DNA of 64,000 nucleotides, taken from Urechis unicinctus. Its lineage: Eukaryota; Annelida; Polychaeta; Xenopneusta; Urechidae. The stretch is from assembly GCA_034190875.2 (NCBI GenBank), contig CM067344.1, forward strand, positions 15,176,649 to 15,240,648. Direction: 5' to 3'. This document shows, piece by piece, positions 23,701 through 36,395 of this stretch. The notes under the pieces are model-generated. The model saw only the letters and a list, made by a program, of their open reading frames with translations. It ran no database searches and was not told where the DNA came from. Both the position numbers and the translations under genes were made by a program. Positions within the stretch are counted from its first letter, which is position 1. Every line of letters begins with the position of its first letter.

Positions 23701-26700
23701 TATGGCGAGGTTAGCAGGCTCTATCATGGTGATCTCATGGTTACCTCCACTCTAACATACTGTTGTTAATTTGACTCTTAAGAGCTTATGGTGGAGCATT
23801 TTAATATCTTGGATAAGGAACTATATGATGTATGTAAGGTAAGAACTGCACCCTTCTAATGGAATATGCAGTATAAATGATAAACTTTTAAACCCCATCT
23901 ATCGGTTTCATTATTAGGTTTTGTGAATGATAGATGATCAATTCTTTATCTGCTGGCAGCACTTGCGCACACTGAAGGTGCCTGGGAAGCAAATGTACAG
24001 CTGTTCATGGGAGGGAGGTAGTCTGCGTATTGCCCTGGCTGTCGACTCCTTCATCTACTTCGCTAACATCAGACCTGACTACAAAGTAAGAGAAGCATCT
24101 TTAGCGTGCTCTTACTTTATCTGTCTTGTTGGAACCATACACATTTTTGGAAATATACATTTAGCTTAATAGCTTTTTTGTTTAAGGATCCAGGTTTTGG
24201 TGTAAGTCAATATTTTCTGAAATGCAAATCAGATGGTAAATTATTGGAAATGCAGTTATTATTCTTGGATAGGTTTTGATTTTTGCATTTGTCCAGTTAT
24301 GAACGTAACGGAAATTGTCTTTACTTTCAGTGGGGGTATTTTTCCAACACAGTTGTTTATGCTTTCACCAAGCCTGAGAGACAGGAGCACTATGTTATCT
24401 TCTGGGATACAAAGAACAATGAGGTGACATTATTCGTTTTCTTTTCATCTTTTCAGATGATCAAGGAGTAAACATTAATTTCAAATTTGATAATATCTAG
24501 GACACTCTTTAACATTTAATGATTTATTGATAGTCATTTTCCAATATGTAAAACAAAGGGTGAATATGATGGACTTGTGTCTGTTAAGACATATTTAAGG
24601 CCACATTGCCAGTAAGTAATGCAGTTCTAGATACATGGTTTTAACATCCTAAATATAACCAGTTGTTGAAATTGCTTCAGAAATACACCAAGTTTGTGAA
24701 GAATTTGATTTCCATCACTGCTTGTGGTGATTACTGCTGCCTGGCCACCCGTGCTGATGATCAGGCTGGACAGGTAGGTTTACCTGTGATCAGCTCTTTA
24801 GTGGAATTGTTGTCTGAATTAATGAATGTATTGGCCCAATGACAAAGTATTGGTCTTTCCAATGTGACAAGTCTGTGATTTGTTATGTTATTTGTATGTT
24901 TTTTTTTTTGTATTGTTGTATCTGTCAATTGTTTATGTGTTTAATTAACCCACATCCTCATTTTATACCAATGTTAACTGATTAATAGTGAACTGTCAAT
25001 GATTAACGTTTTACTGGCTTTATGACCTTAAGCTGATGACTTACACAACGTACAGCGCTGATACTAACAATATTTTTTTTCTCAATTTGATGTCCCCATC
25101 CATGTGTTGTCTTGGTTAAATACCTCGGCTGTATCCAACAAGTATCCATATTTGTTTTATGTTGCAATGTATATTGCAATCAAAGCTAGAGGAGATCTAT
25201 GAGGTAACTTTGCTCTTCAACACGCCTCAGGGATGCCAAGTCTTATACCTCCTTCTGCACCTTTCTTTTCTGAACAATTCACATTAGTGTCATGTTTGAC
25301 ATTCCTTAAAAAAATGTTTATAAATTTGTGGATACATCGCTTCTTGTAGAGAATTCTGAATAGGTTTCAGATAATGCATGGATTAAAGTTAGTAGATTGA
25401 AGCATGGTTTGCTTGATGAGCATCTGTTGGCATTAAAGACCACACTTATTAAAGCCATATTGTCTTAGCCAGTGTACGATTTTGCATTTAGCTTTTTTGC
25501 CAGCTGATACCTGCCTTATTTGCTCTTATAATGTAGCCCAGTCTTATCTGAATTATATATACACTAGGTTTAAAAGGGCAGTTCAGTTTGAAATTGGAAA
25601 AAGTAGACTTTAGGCTACAGGCAAACTTTTGTTTTTCAATTTGTACTGACATCACAGATATTGCTATTCTATGAATTGAAGGTATTTATATAACCTCTGC
25701 AAACAATCTGCTATATTTTGAGTGTATATTGATGCCAATTACATTAATGTATTTGCATTAAGATGATGGAATGGTGTGTTTTCGTTTCAGTATGTTCTCG
25801 TCCTGTGTAACTCAATCGGGACACCGTTAGACTCCAAGTACATAGACATTGACCCTCTCTATGTGAAAATGACAGGCAGCCATATTGTGGCTGCCTCAAA
25901 GGAAGCGTTTTACACTTGGCAGTTCAAGAACATCAAGAAGCTCGCTGCCCTCGAGGTGTCTGGCAAGCGCAAGGCAGGCAGTGAAAAGTCAGTACTAGTA
26001 TTCTTGTTTGAATACATAACTGGTTTTCATACAGTTCCAGTCAATTTAGTGTGGCAAAACCCACTTGTTCAATAACCGTGTGTATTTCTAAATCATGATA
26101 TGCCCCTCAAACGAGGGAAGGCATTTTCGGGGTGCTATTTCTGTAGATTTTGAGGTGGGTGTAGACAATACCTCATATGACCAGACATCGAGGTGTCTAT
26201 AGAAAGCCTTCCATGAGATGGGTCCCTTGTGTAGTTGCGATAAAGTGGTTTGTCTGTGTGCTAGGCTGTACCATGTGGATGATGTGCCCTCTGGGGCTGG
26301 TGGTGAAACCATCGACTTCAGCAAGGCATATGCAGTGAGTTGGATGATCACTGATTAAGCCTGCTGCTACTTGATCTCCTTTTTATCAACGTTTGTAATT
26401 TATCACATCATACATGTTTGGTTGTGGCATTTGTGTTGTTGTTTGCAGGCTACACAGGATCCCATCTGTGCCATCACCCTCTCTGACAAAGTCCTCATTG
26501 TGGTGAGAACATTGTAGTATTATGGTTTAACATTCTGGTTTGTTTGTCTGTCAGTCTGTTCGCTCTATGAACTAACAAGCATTAAAGACTGGACATGATG
26601 TTACTTATTGAATGGGATCCTTATTCGCAATATAACTACCACCCACAAATCCACCCCACTCCCCACAAAACTCTCTTGCTGTATAGAAGTGCTTACCCTA

Positions 26701-29700
26701 ACTTGGATACTTGATCTCTTTGGCCCATATTTTTGTGCTTGTTTCTCACAGGGCCGTGAGTCAGGGACGTTGAACCGATACGCCATGCCACAGCTCTCTC
26801 TGACCCACAAGCACCTGCTCAACTGCCGACCTCACCAGATGGCCGTCAACTCCAACTCAAGGTGGGAATTGCTGCTTCCAGTATTTGGATTATGAAATAA
26901 ATATTGATGCTGATAAGATGATAAATGGTCTTTTACTCTCACTTTGAAAATATTAACTGGTGTTATTGTTGTGTCTACAGCCGGCTGTCTATCATCGATA
27001 TTGCTGGTGTCCTCACCTTCTTTGACCTTGACACCAGAATCACTGACCCTAATGGTCAAGAGGTTGTTGGGGAACACCTCAAGTTTGAGAGGAAAGATGT
27101 GTGGGATATGTGCTGGGCTGAGGTAAGCATGCCCCCAGTCCAATTTCAAACGTTGCCAGTTCAATATGTTGATCATTAAATCAAGGCAGAGGTGTATGGA
27201 GGTGAGGATGACAGAGGTAATATCTGTTAAGATCTCACATGTGGAATGACCACAGATCAGGCTATAGTGGTCACTGCATATGGACATACACTCTGTCTCC
27301 ATGCAGTTCCACATAAGCACAGACAAGCTGCAAACTCAAACTGAATGATAACATTTCTCTGTTTCTATATTTGTTACTCCAGGATAATTCTGAGCTGTTT
27401 GCCATGATGGAGAAGACAAGGATGTATATTTTCCGCGGGCTTGAGCCAGAGGTAGGCGGAGCTGAACTCATATTGAACACAAAGTGAAGATATGTCCCTT
27501 AGCTCCAATCATTGGTGCACCATTGTGCAGGTTATATCATATTTACCCAAGCAGAGGTCCCATGCATGTGTAGATTGCACCCCATTTATTGCCCAGAAAT
27601 TTGGTCCGAAATTTTAACTATGAAGCATCCACAAGATACAATATTTCCCAATTTCAATGCTGCTTTAGATAGCAAAGGTTGTTATTAAGGTCCGGAATTA
27701 GTCACACAGCTTCTTAAAATAGCATATTACATGAAACAGTACAAAACTGGTTCCTCGGTTATCTCAGTGAAATGACCTTCACACACCAAACTGGAATAGG
27801 CATCGATGCTGTATTGATACTAATTATTCAGTCGGCTTCGCATTGTGAGACGCTGTGATCTTGGTTTGTGCATTTTAAGTGAAATAATTAACTTGTCCAA
27901 TCGGATAAACACCTGGTACTTGCCCACTTACTGAAACAAGCAGACAGCCAGTTGCATCTAGCCCCACCATAAGTCTTATGTATCATATGCAGTGTATACT
28001 CATGGCCATGACATTCACATTCCAATACGCAATCTCAATTACCAAACAGCCTGGTTAGGTAGTCCCCCCCACCTCCTCCTCCCAGCCCCCCCCCCTTTTC
28101 TTGACTCAAATTTTGCAACGTATTTAGGAGCTTATGTGTGTTTAAGAGCTTATCATGTGTGTTATGTGTTTAGGAGCTTATGTGTGTTTAAGAGCTTATC
28201 ATGTGTGTTATGTGTTTAAGAGCTTATGTGTGTTTAAGAGCTTACCTTGTGTGTTATGTGTTTAGGAGCTTATGTGTGTTTAAGAGCTTATCATGTGTGT
28301 TATGTGTTTAGGAGCTTATGTGTGTTTAAGAGCTTATCATGTATGTTATGTGTTTAAGAGCTTATCATGTGTGTGATGTGTTTAGGAGCTTATGTGTGTT
28401 TAAGAGCTTGTTATGTGTGATATGTTTAGGAGCCCATCATGAGCAGCGGTTACATCTGTCAGTTCAGTGAGCTGCAGATCAAGTCTGTTCTGCTCGATGA
28501 GATCGTGAGGGACGGAGAAAACCCTACCAAGGACAACCTCATGCAGATGGAGGTCAAGGTGATGCATGTTCCTCAAGCCTCTATGATTATCCTAATCAAA
28601 GCAACTTAAGACAGCAGCCGGGCAGTTATTTTGGTGATTGGGCTGTTATGAAAGTGATAGGGCTGTTATGTCTGTGACCAAGCTGTTATGACAGTGAAAG
28701 TGCTGTAATGTCAGTGACCAGGCTGTTGTGACAGGGCTGTTATGTCAGTGACCAGGCTGTTGTAACAGGGCTATTATGTCAGTGATCTGGCTGTTATGAC
28801 AGTGACCAGGCTGATGTGACAGTGACCAGGCTGTTATTAGAGTGACAGGGTTATTATGACAGTGACAGTGCTGTAATTTCCATGACTGAACTGTTATGTC
28901 ATTCATGGGGGATAATGACAGTGATTGGGCTATTATTTCAGGGATGGGGCTGTACTGGCAGTTATTGGGCTGTTATGGCAGTGGTTGGATTATAATGACT
29001 GGTTGGGTTTCAATTACCGCTTAACGTGAATGGAATGAGATGAAGTACTTGGATGATTTGGTAATCATGGGGCATTTTTTTGTTATTTATCCTCTGAACT
29101 GATCACAAGTGTATGTTTTTATAACAGTCTCTACGCGACACAAGAGAACTACTAGAGAAAGTGGGCTTGGCAGAAGCGCAGAGCTTTGTGGAAGACAACT
29201 CCCACCCAAGACTCTGGTGAGCAAAACATCACTCAAAGCACCCTTAACTCTCTGTCACTGAGCTTATTAATTTTGCTTTATTTATATCAGGTTTGGTGCT
29301 ATTGTATAGTTCTAGGGCAGAAGTTACTTGTCCTGAGTCAGATGAGTGTAGGCATAGGATGCTGTGTTTTTATGGTGGATTGTAAAAGAAACCCTTTCAT
29401 TTTGTGTGTTTGGATAACAGGAGGTTGTTGGCCGAGGCAGCTCTGGAGCAGCTAAACCTCAAGATTGCTGAGCACTCATTTGTACGTTGCAAGGACTACC
29501 ACGGCATAGAGTTTGTCAAACGTCTCGGCAATCTACAAGTATGTACCATTTGTTGACTATATTTTAATTAATGCTTGTCTAACCATCAAAATTTCTTTGA
29601 TTTCCAATCATCGTTAAGCTTTTTTTGATCTGAAAAATGTGAATAAGTTGGCATGATTGACACCGAAAGCCTGATAATCAACCAATCAATAATTCTTGTG

Positions 29701-32700
29701 GTTGCTTTGTGTAGAATGAAGTGATGAAGCAAGCGGAGGTGGCAGCGTACTTCCAGCGTTTTGACGAGGCTGAGAGGAAGTACCTGGACATGGATCGGCG
29801 GGACTTGGCTGTATCTCTCAGGAAGAAGCTGGGGGATTGGTTCCGTGTAGTGCAGCTGCTGAAGACAGGGTCGGGGGGAGACGATGCTCAACTGGAAGAA
29901 GCGTGGAACGCCATCGGCGACTATTACGCTGACAGACAGAAATGGTGAGTCGGGCACATCTGTCCAGTATGTAAGGATAGATAGATTATTTTTATAGATA
30001 GATTATTTTGATTCGCAGATTGTTCTTTCGACGATTGTTATATGAGCTTTGGTGATGAACCTTGATTTTAAGCTGATATAACATAGATGTTAATGGGTGA
30101 ACACCATTGGTTCCTCATTCATTTTACACCAATGACTCCCCCCCACCCTCCCCATGTGTGAATCGTGTTGGCATGTCCCATGATGTTAGAATTTAGACCT
30201 GATTTGTCTTTTTCCCGTCGGTGTCAGGAGTCAGGCTGTGTCGTACTATGTACAAGGACGTAATCAGGAACGTCTTGCCGAGTGCTACTACGTCCTAGAA
30301 GATTACGTGGGCCTCAAGAAAATGATGGAGAATCTCCCCGAAAACCACAAGCTCTTGCCTGTAAATCTATTTTGTAAAATAACGATGGGACTGTTTGTAT
30401 ACTCCCATGAGGATGTATTCAAGTAGCTGTGTCGCTCATGGTTTTCATCTTAATGGAAGGCAGAATCATTGTTTTCGAGATTTAAGTAATATTTATGGAT
30501 TAAGGGCATTAGAATTTGATGTTTTTCCACGCAAAACTTATGTTATGCTTACCTGATGATGATCTTGTTTTCTTTCATCCCTACAGGACATAGCTGAAAT
30601 GTTTGTTACAGTTGGAATGTGTGTAGAAGCAGTGGAGGCATACACCAAGGTATAATAAACCCCCTGTGCAAACTCGGTTGATGTATAGCGATATCTCAAC
30701 CACTTCTTTCTTCCCATGTTTCATTTCATGTAAAATACAGAGGTTGATTCTGATGAAGTGTAATATGTCATTGAGTCACAAAGTCAGATACTGATGGATG
30801 GTCGGTACAGATAGGATTGTTTTGGTAACAGTGTCAGCAGATAAAATCGGCCATTGACTGCTGTGTTCACCTCAACCAATGGAACACAGCCATCGAGCTG
30901 GCCAAGCTGCATAACGTGCGTGAGATTGACTCCCTGCTGGCCAAGTATGCTCAGCATCTGCTCGAGAAGAAGAAACATGTTAACGCTATTGAGCTCTACC
31001 GTAAAGCCAACCATTTCCTGGAGGCTGCCAAGTTGCTGTACAAGGTACGCATTGTATATTGTTTGTAGTTCGCCAATGACAGATTATATTGTTTGTCATA
31101 TGCCAACGACAGGTTATATTGTTTGTTATTTGCTCAGGACAGGTTATATTGTTGGTCATTTGCCAAACATTGCTGCAGTTACTATAGGATGCCAAGTTAT
31201 ATGAATTGTTGTAAAGAGTGTCTGTTTGGATGATGGGAACATTTTCTGTTGTAAACATGTTACGACATGAAAACAATATACTGGGGTTTTACATCACTTT
31301 CAACAATGAGGTTGTATCGCCATGGCAATAGACGAGGATGATTACGATATTTGGACAGAAACAAGTGGGCACTAACCCAGACCAGGCTGAGAAACTCACT
31401 CTGCCAGGACAAAGAACTATCTGATAAATCACGGGTTGGGTACATCCCCTTTCAGAGATGTGATGTCCCCTTAAAATGACCATCTAGTCACCAGGTATTC
31501 ACAGCCCCAATGTCACCTTCAGGTTGTCTCACCTGTAGGATGAAAGGAGAAAAAGTAAACAACTGTGCCACCTAGACTGGCACTACACGTGTATCTGCTT
31601 ATGGGGGAATTTCACTCGGGGACTATGTCCTATCATTTAGATTTCTAAGTCAGTTAATAATGTGCAACCCCATCTCTTATGTTACAGATGGCCGAGGATG
31701 AAACGAAACTTCGCAGCAAACCCCTTCGCATCAAGAAACTGTACGTGTTGGGAGCTCTACTCGTCGAACAGTACCATGAACAGATGAAGGTCACCTCGAG
31801 GTCAAAAACAAAGGCAAAAAGGGGCGAGGTTAGTAATGAAAGAAGTTGATAATTTTCTCTTGTGTATCAATATTTCACTTTTTATTGATGGAAATATTTG
31901 ACAATGTGTGCTTATGTTATCAGGCTATGTCTGCTCTGGCGGGGCTGCTGGAGGAGGATAATGCCTCTATATCAGACACCAAATTAATTGACAGCGCCTG
32001 GCGCGGTGCCGAGGCCTACCATCTCTATATCCTGGCTCAGAAACAACTCTATGATGGTATGTCCTATTGTGCCTTACACGTGGGTCGTTAAAGAAAATCA
32101 GCACAGATTGTTTTATGTTTTCTGTCATTTGTCATTAGTTAATAATTGAGGTTTGATTACGTCAACATGTTGTATCAGGCTATGTAGAAGCTGCCATGAA
32201 AACGGCTCTCAATCTGAGGGACTATGATGACATCATCAGTGCTGTAGACATCTACTCACTACTTGGTAAGAACATTCGGAAGACCCCTTTGATATATCTA
32301 TTGGAACTCATATCACTTATCTACACTTAGTATTAATGAATCAGTATATGTGAGCTCCTATGTTGTTATAACCTGAACATGTCCATGTTATGGCAGCTTT
32401 GACGGCTAGTGCATCGCGGGCATTCGGGACGTGCTCCAAAGCATTCATAAAGTTGGAATCGTTGGACAAAATGTCCTCGGATCACAAACAGCAGTACGAG
32501 GAACTGGCCCTCGACATCTTCACCAAGTGCGTTGCCGTTTTATCCGTCCTGTGTAATGTGAGGCTCTCGTGTTGTGAATGGTGTGTGTTTGATGGAGTGA
32601 TGTTGTTTTCAGGCACAGTCCCAAAGACCAGAAGTCTGGTTTAGCTGAGTGCACTAGCTGTGAAACCAGGATTCCTGACATGTATGTCAACTTATTTTTC

Positions 32701-32999
32701 CAGTTTATATCTGCTTGAAGTTGAAATTATGAAGAATCATGTCTTTCTAGTTGTTATGCTATACAATATTGAAGCTTATATGAACCAGTGACAATGCTCT
32801 GTGGTTTAAATTTGTTTGTTTTGTGTTCCTCAGCTGCACAGCGTGTCCATCTTGTGACACCAAGTTCCCCACGTGTATTGTGACTGGAAGAGCTTTGATG
32901 GACTACCAGTTCTGGCAATGCCAAACATGTAAACACCGTGCTTACGAACAGGAAATAACAGCCCGCCAGTTCTGTCCACTCTGTCATAGTCGCGTATGA
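20740..32999 (+). CDS. WDR35: WD repeat-containing protein 35 (IFT121), 30 coding exons
   Basis: Subunit of the IFT-A complex, which carries out retrograde transport in cilia and delivers membrane proteins to them. Coding exons: 20740-20763, 21798-21990, 22197-22289, 22515-22616, 22735-22814, 22903-22983, 23305-23470, 23564-23709, 23960-24085, 24331-24423, 24681-24773, 25791-25987, 26265-26334, 26449-26502, 26752-26861, 26981-27122, 27383-27451, 28430-28558, 29128-29216, 29421-29538, 29715-29944, 30228-30360, 30587-30649, 30838-31044, 31688-31828, 31924-32056, 32179-32265, 32397-32526, 32613-32681, 32834-32999. All introns are GT-AG and phases agree throughout, giving 1177 codons plus TGA; human WDR35 is about 1170-1181. 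The N-terminal half is two WD40 propellers ([31 protein letters not shown]). The C-terminal half is TPR-like helices ([36 protein letters not shown]). The end is a Cys-rich zinc-ribbon-like module (CTSC...CTACPSC...CQTC...CPLCH). The start is the tiny exon MFIYLSKK. Confidence 0.97.
23113..23208 (+). repeat. intronic decoy copy of the intron 7/exon 8 boundary of WDR35
   Basis: This stretch of intron 6 repeats 23492-23586 (the end of intron 7 plus the first ~23 bases of exon 8) with about seven differences in 95 bp. It includes a pyrimidine tract, TTCAG and the first codons (ATCCTGTTTTACTGG...). If spliced from exon 6, the reading phase would differ from true exon 8 and the exon 7 residues would be skipped. 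Confidence 0.9.
28123..28434 (+). repeat. 46-bp minisatellite built on a WDR35 3' splice site
   Basis: About six to seven units of roughly 46 bp, made of TTTAGGAGCTTATGTGTG and TTTAAGAGCTTATCATGTGT plus a short tail, run up to the acceptor of exon 18. The real acceptor and first codons (TATGTTTAG|GAGCCC) are the last, diverged unit. Some units have TTTAAG in place of TTTAG. Confidence 0.92.
28615..29008 (+). repeat. degenerate ~18-22-bp minisatellite in WDR35 intron 18
   Basis: A phrase GGCTGTTATGACAGTGACCA recurs roughly 18-20 times with substitutions and small length changes over about 390 bp. Confidence 0.88.
31046..31166 (+). repeat. ~32-bp tandem repeat in WDR35 intron 24
   Basis: Four degenerate units of AGGTTATATTGTTTGTCATT followed by TGCCAACGAC begin just after the exon 24 donor. 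Confidence 0.8.
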
Positions 33000-33188
33000 A
33001 ATCACCTGTAGCTGATAACTGTGTGTGTTTAAGTATGTATGTTGGTTTATTTTGGCTATGTTAGGCTTGTTTAAAATCTCAAATCCGTCCATGTTTTATT
33101 GTATTAGCGCATTTGATAAATAATTGTGTATGTTTTCCATTGTTTCATGACAATATAAGTGCATATGTTTTGAAATTTGTGATATTTG

Positions 33189-33194
33189 AATAAA
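33189..33194 (+). terminator. WDR35 polyadenylation signal
   Basis: AATAAA lies 190 bp after the WDR35 stop codon; it is the first canonical hexamer in a transcript-like 3' UTR. Weaker later candidates exist (AATAAA near 33437). Confidence 0.6.
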
Positions 33195-33804
33195 TTGGCT
33201 GACACATTTAGCATTCCTCTCATATAAAGAATCTCTTTCTTGTGTCTGTATATTTCAAAGGCACCTTACTTAACTGTAGACATTTTTCAGAAACCATTTT
33301 AACTGGCAATATGGTTAAATTATTGCAAGTTAAACAGTATCAAAGAACAAAATGAAGCTTGATTTAAGGATTGGATTTAAATCTCATTTATGACTTGTAT
33401 CATCTTTTCACAAATAGTCGGCTTGCAATGTTTGTAAATAAACTTCTAGCAGAACAATTAATTCCTGTCAATCACTGTTGGTCACACCTTAGTATGGGTC
33501 ACAACTAGCTCTTTTGAACCAAGTGGAGCTTGCGCTCCCTCTTGGGAGTACCCGATCGACTGTTGGTCTGTTGGGCTAGTCACAACCCCTCTGTTGCCTT
33601 GAATGGTGGTCCAAAATTCTTAAAATGGTTAATCACATCGCCTATCATAGGACAACGGAATAGACATTATTGAATGCGGTTCCGCCGCCAACTTTGAAGG
33701 TTTTCCATAAGTAAGCAACCTGCTTGTCCGTACCTTCCCCTGTCAGACGTCTGGTATATATAACTACATCACCGTCCGACTAGGCTAGTCAGTACACCAC
33801 AAGT

Positions 33805-33939
33805 GTTGGTTATCGCATGGTCACGTGGGTGATATGCGTTGGTTATCGCATGGTCACGTGGGTGATATGGGGAAAGAACTCGAGGACGCGGAGCGTCAGA
33901 GTGTCTTTCCCCATATCATCCGCGTGACCATGCGATAAC
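33805..33939. repeat. direct duplication plus 36-bp-arm hairpin
   Basis: Two head-to-tail units of 33 bp (33805-33837, 33838-33870) contain GGTTATCGCATGGTCACGTG. The second unit pairs with an inverted arm at 33904-33939: 36 bp with two mismatches around a 26-base loop. Confidence 0.88.
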
Positions 33940-34577
33940 ATACTTATTGCGATGGCACCTACACGCGATAATCAAGCACGACGCTGTCTCCTAATAATGA
34001 TAATTAGCGTAAACCTATGTCATGTAAGGTATCTGCCTGAGATCTGTAAATATGAGAGGTAGTCCTCTAAAGGGAAATGCTACAGTTCACTGCCGCGCCA
34101 CCCAGCGACCGTCGCGTAACTGCGCGTCCTTTGGCGGGAACCACCTTTGACGCGCTGCTCACATTTTCGCGCTCGGTGCGACCGCGTCTGCGCCGCAACG
34201 AGTTGGTTTGTGAAATTTGTGCGCACATAGCGACGAATAATTTCCGTTGAGTTTAGATCAAAATCACACCTCATGTACGACACACTCCAAGTTCAAATAT
34301 AAATGACCTAAGGTTCAGAAAGAAAATATATTTCCACTTGGTCTCTGGTCTGTGCTATGCATAATCAAGATGAAATATAAAGGAAAATTTGTCAAGGCGA
34401 GCGTGCTAGAGCAACGAAGAGCAACTGCAGCTCGGATGGTGAATCTAAATAAAGCACTTATCAGCAGTTGTGAGCATGATCTTCGATCTGATGAATGTGG
34501 TGACGATGTGTCGTGTAGTCAACAGACTGACGATCACCATGGGGTAGTTTCACTCACACGGCACAACACAACAGAAC

Positions 34578-34951
34578 AATTTTTTTTTATGGAGGTTCGA
34601 ATACTGTAATTCACCGCACCAAGGAGCTATAAAACCTAAGATATATCGGTTATAACTCCTTGACCGCACTCAGGGAATACAACCGAAAATCTATTGTGGC
34701 TTCCCAAAGACTACGTGGACCTATCATTTTTTAAATTTCTGCTCATAGTACATATACCACTGCACCATATTACCAAGTTTAGTTCAAAACTCATCGGTCA
34801 AATTTGTTTTATGGAGGTTCGAATATTGTAATAACCGCATATCCATTGTGGCTTCCATAGACTACATGGACCTATCCTTTTTTAATTTCGGCTCATAGTA
34901 CATGTACCACTGCACCATATTAACAAGTTTAGTTCAAAACTCATCTGTCAA
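34578..34951. repeat. imperfect tandem duplication (~150-220 bp units)
   Basis: 34578-34801 and 34802-34951 share TTTTATGGAGGTTCGAATA at their starts and an ATTGTGGCTTCC...GACTAC.TGGACCTATC...CTCATAGTACAT block. The second unit lacks about 70 bp. The start of a third unit follows (TTTTTTTTATGG). Confidence 0.8.
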
Positions 34952-35418
34952 TTTTTTTTATGGTGATTTGACGTCATTCTGGAGAAAAATTAACAATAAA
35001 TTCATAAATGGCTTGCCGTAGGGTGCGGCGAGACATCATTTTTTTCTTAATTTTTTGTAAAGCAGATACTGTGCTGTCTGTATGTTAAATATAATGCAAT
35101 TCGCTGTATGAACTTTTCTGTAGAACTAAAATATTATCAAAAACGCATAATTCCCATTGGCTTTACATGTGGATCTTAAATTCGCCATACTCAGAAATTT
35201 ACACCGGTGACCTATACTTTTTATTTTACATTTCGTTAGCTTTATATACGAGCTTACTCTCTGCAAAAAATCGTGAAAATCTATGTACGAATTTAGAACT
35301 GTCGCAATTGTCTTTAATCCCCCATTCGGCCTCTGCTGCCTGTCATGATGGTTTCAACTATAGGAGATCTCGGAGATTTATCTTTTTTCGACGCCAGTGA
35401 TTTTGAGACGGATTTAGT

Positions 35419-35504
35419 CACAGGGATTTGCATTGGCCTGCCGGCCGCTATCTTCTATGTATACATAGAAGATAGCGGCCGGCAGGCCAATGCAAATCCC
35501 TGTG
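35419..35504. mobile_element. 86-bp perfect palindrome with 8-bp flanking repeat (TIR-only MITE)
   Basis: All 86 bases are self-complementary around GTATAC. The ends read CACAGGGATTTGC and GCAAATCCCTGTG. GATTTAGT immediately precedes and follows, as expected for an 8-bp target-site duplication (the hAT length). It has no interior beyond the inverted repeats. Confidence 0.85.
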
Positions 35505-36395
35505 GATTTAGTGTTCCTGATTAGAATATGCTTCGATGTTTGTTGTGTGAGACTTGCGGACCCTTTCCAACTCCGGCAATCAGAGCTCCGCCGACTCGTC
35601 GTTGTTTGATACTAGCAACACTGAAGCGCAGTAGACACGGCTCGGCAGGTGTTAGAATTTCGCGCCTCAGCATGATTCCCGATGAGCGATACGCAACCAG
35701 ATTAGCGGCTGGCAAGCAAATGACTCTTGAGAAAACCTTCGTTATAAGACTTGCAAGGTGTGCGTGATATTAAGAACCTCCGTAGTGTTGCCATGTTAGA
35801 GCAGCGGTGCTCTGTGAGGGACCTTCTCAAATGAAGTTATTTCTCGGTGATATATCGACACGGTTGCATTTATCGCACGGCAAACTGTGCGCTTTTTCTC
35901 GAGCTCTGATTGGCTGAGAGTAGGGTGCCATGCGATTAACCGCACAAGGGGAATAATAATGCGTTAAAGTGAGAGGAAGGGGGTAATGTAGGAATTTTAC
36001 AGCAACATTCTAGAATCTTACGTTTTATCCATACTTAGCAGGGCCTGAGAGAAAACTCACAAAGGAGAATTGGGTAGCGACTAGTTTTAAAGTGATACAC
36101 TAGGTGTCAGTTATCGCGATGGCACCTGCACGCGATAATCAAGCATGATGTCACAGCTAAATTAATCTGCCGTGAAGAAAATGAGGTAGGTTGTGTCTGG
36201 GTTGATAACGGGTTACTGCTGTTTTAATTTGATGTCGCATCAGGCAAATACTCCGACGACAAACGCCACGAAGAAAAACAACATAACCTGAGTTATGTCC
36301 CACTGTGTTCGACTGTTGCCTTCGTTACATGGACGTTATATATTGAAACGATACGTCCGAACAGTGCCATAGTCCATAGGCCGCAATGGCGAAAC

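Larger units (their letters stand above)
33220..36395. other. non-coding region between WDR35 and the transporter cluster
   Basis: No gene was supported. It contains a 33-bp direct repeat and hairpin (33805-33939), two copies of a short TTAT.GCG...CGCGATAA hairpin motif (about 33948-33984 and 36114-36150), a tandem duplication at 34578-34951 and an 86-bp perfect palindrome (35419-35504). The paired hairpin motifs could mark the ends of one decayed ~2.2-kb element. Short open frames (34352-34609, 35528-35767) have no recognisable motif. Confidence 0.5.

Noticed and set aside
28123-28434. CRISPR-like regular repeat
   Set aside because: Repeats are head to tail without unique spacers, in an intron of an animal gene; it is a minisatellite.
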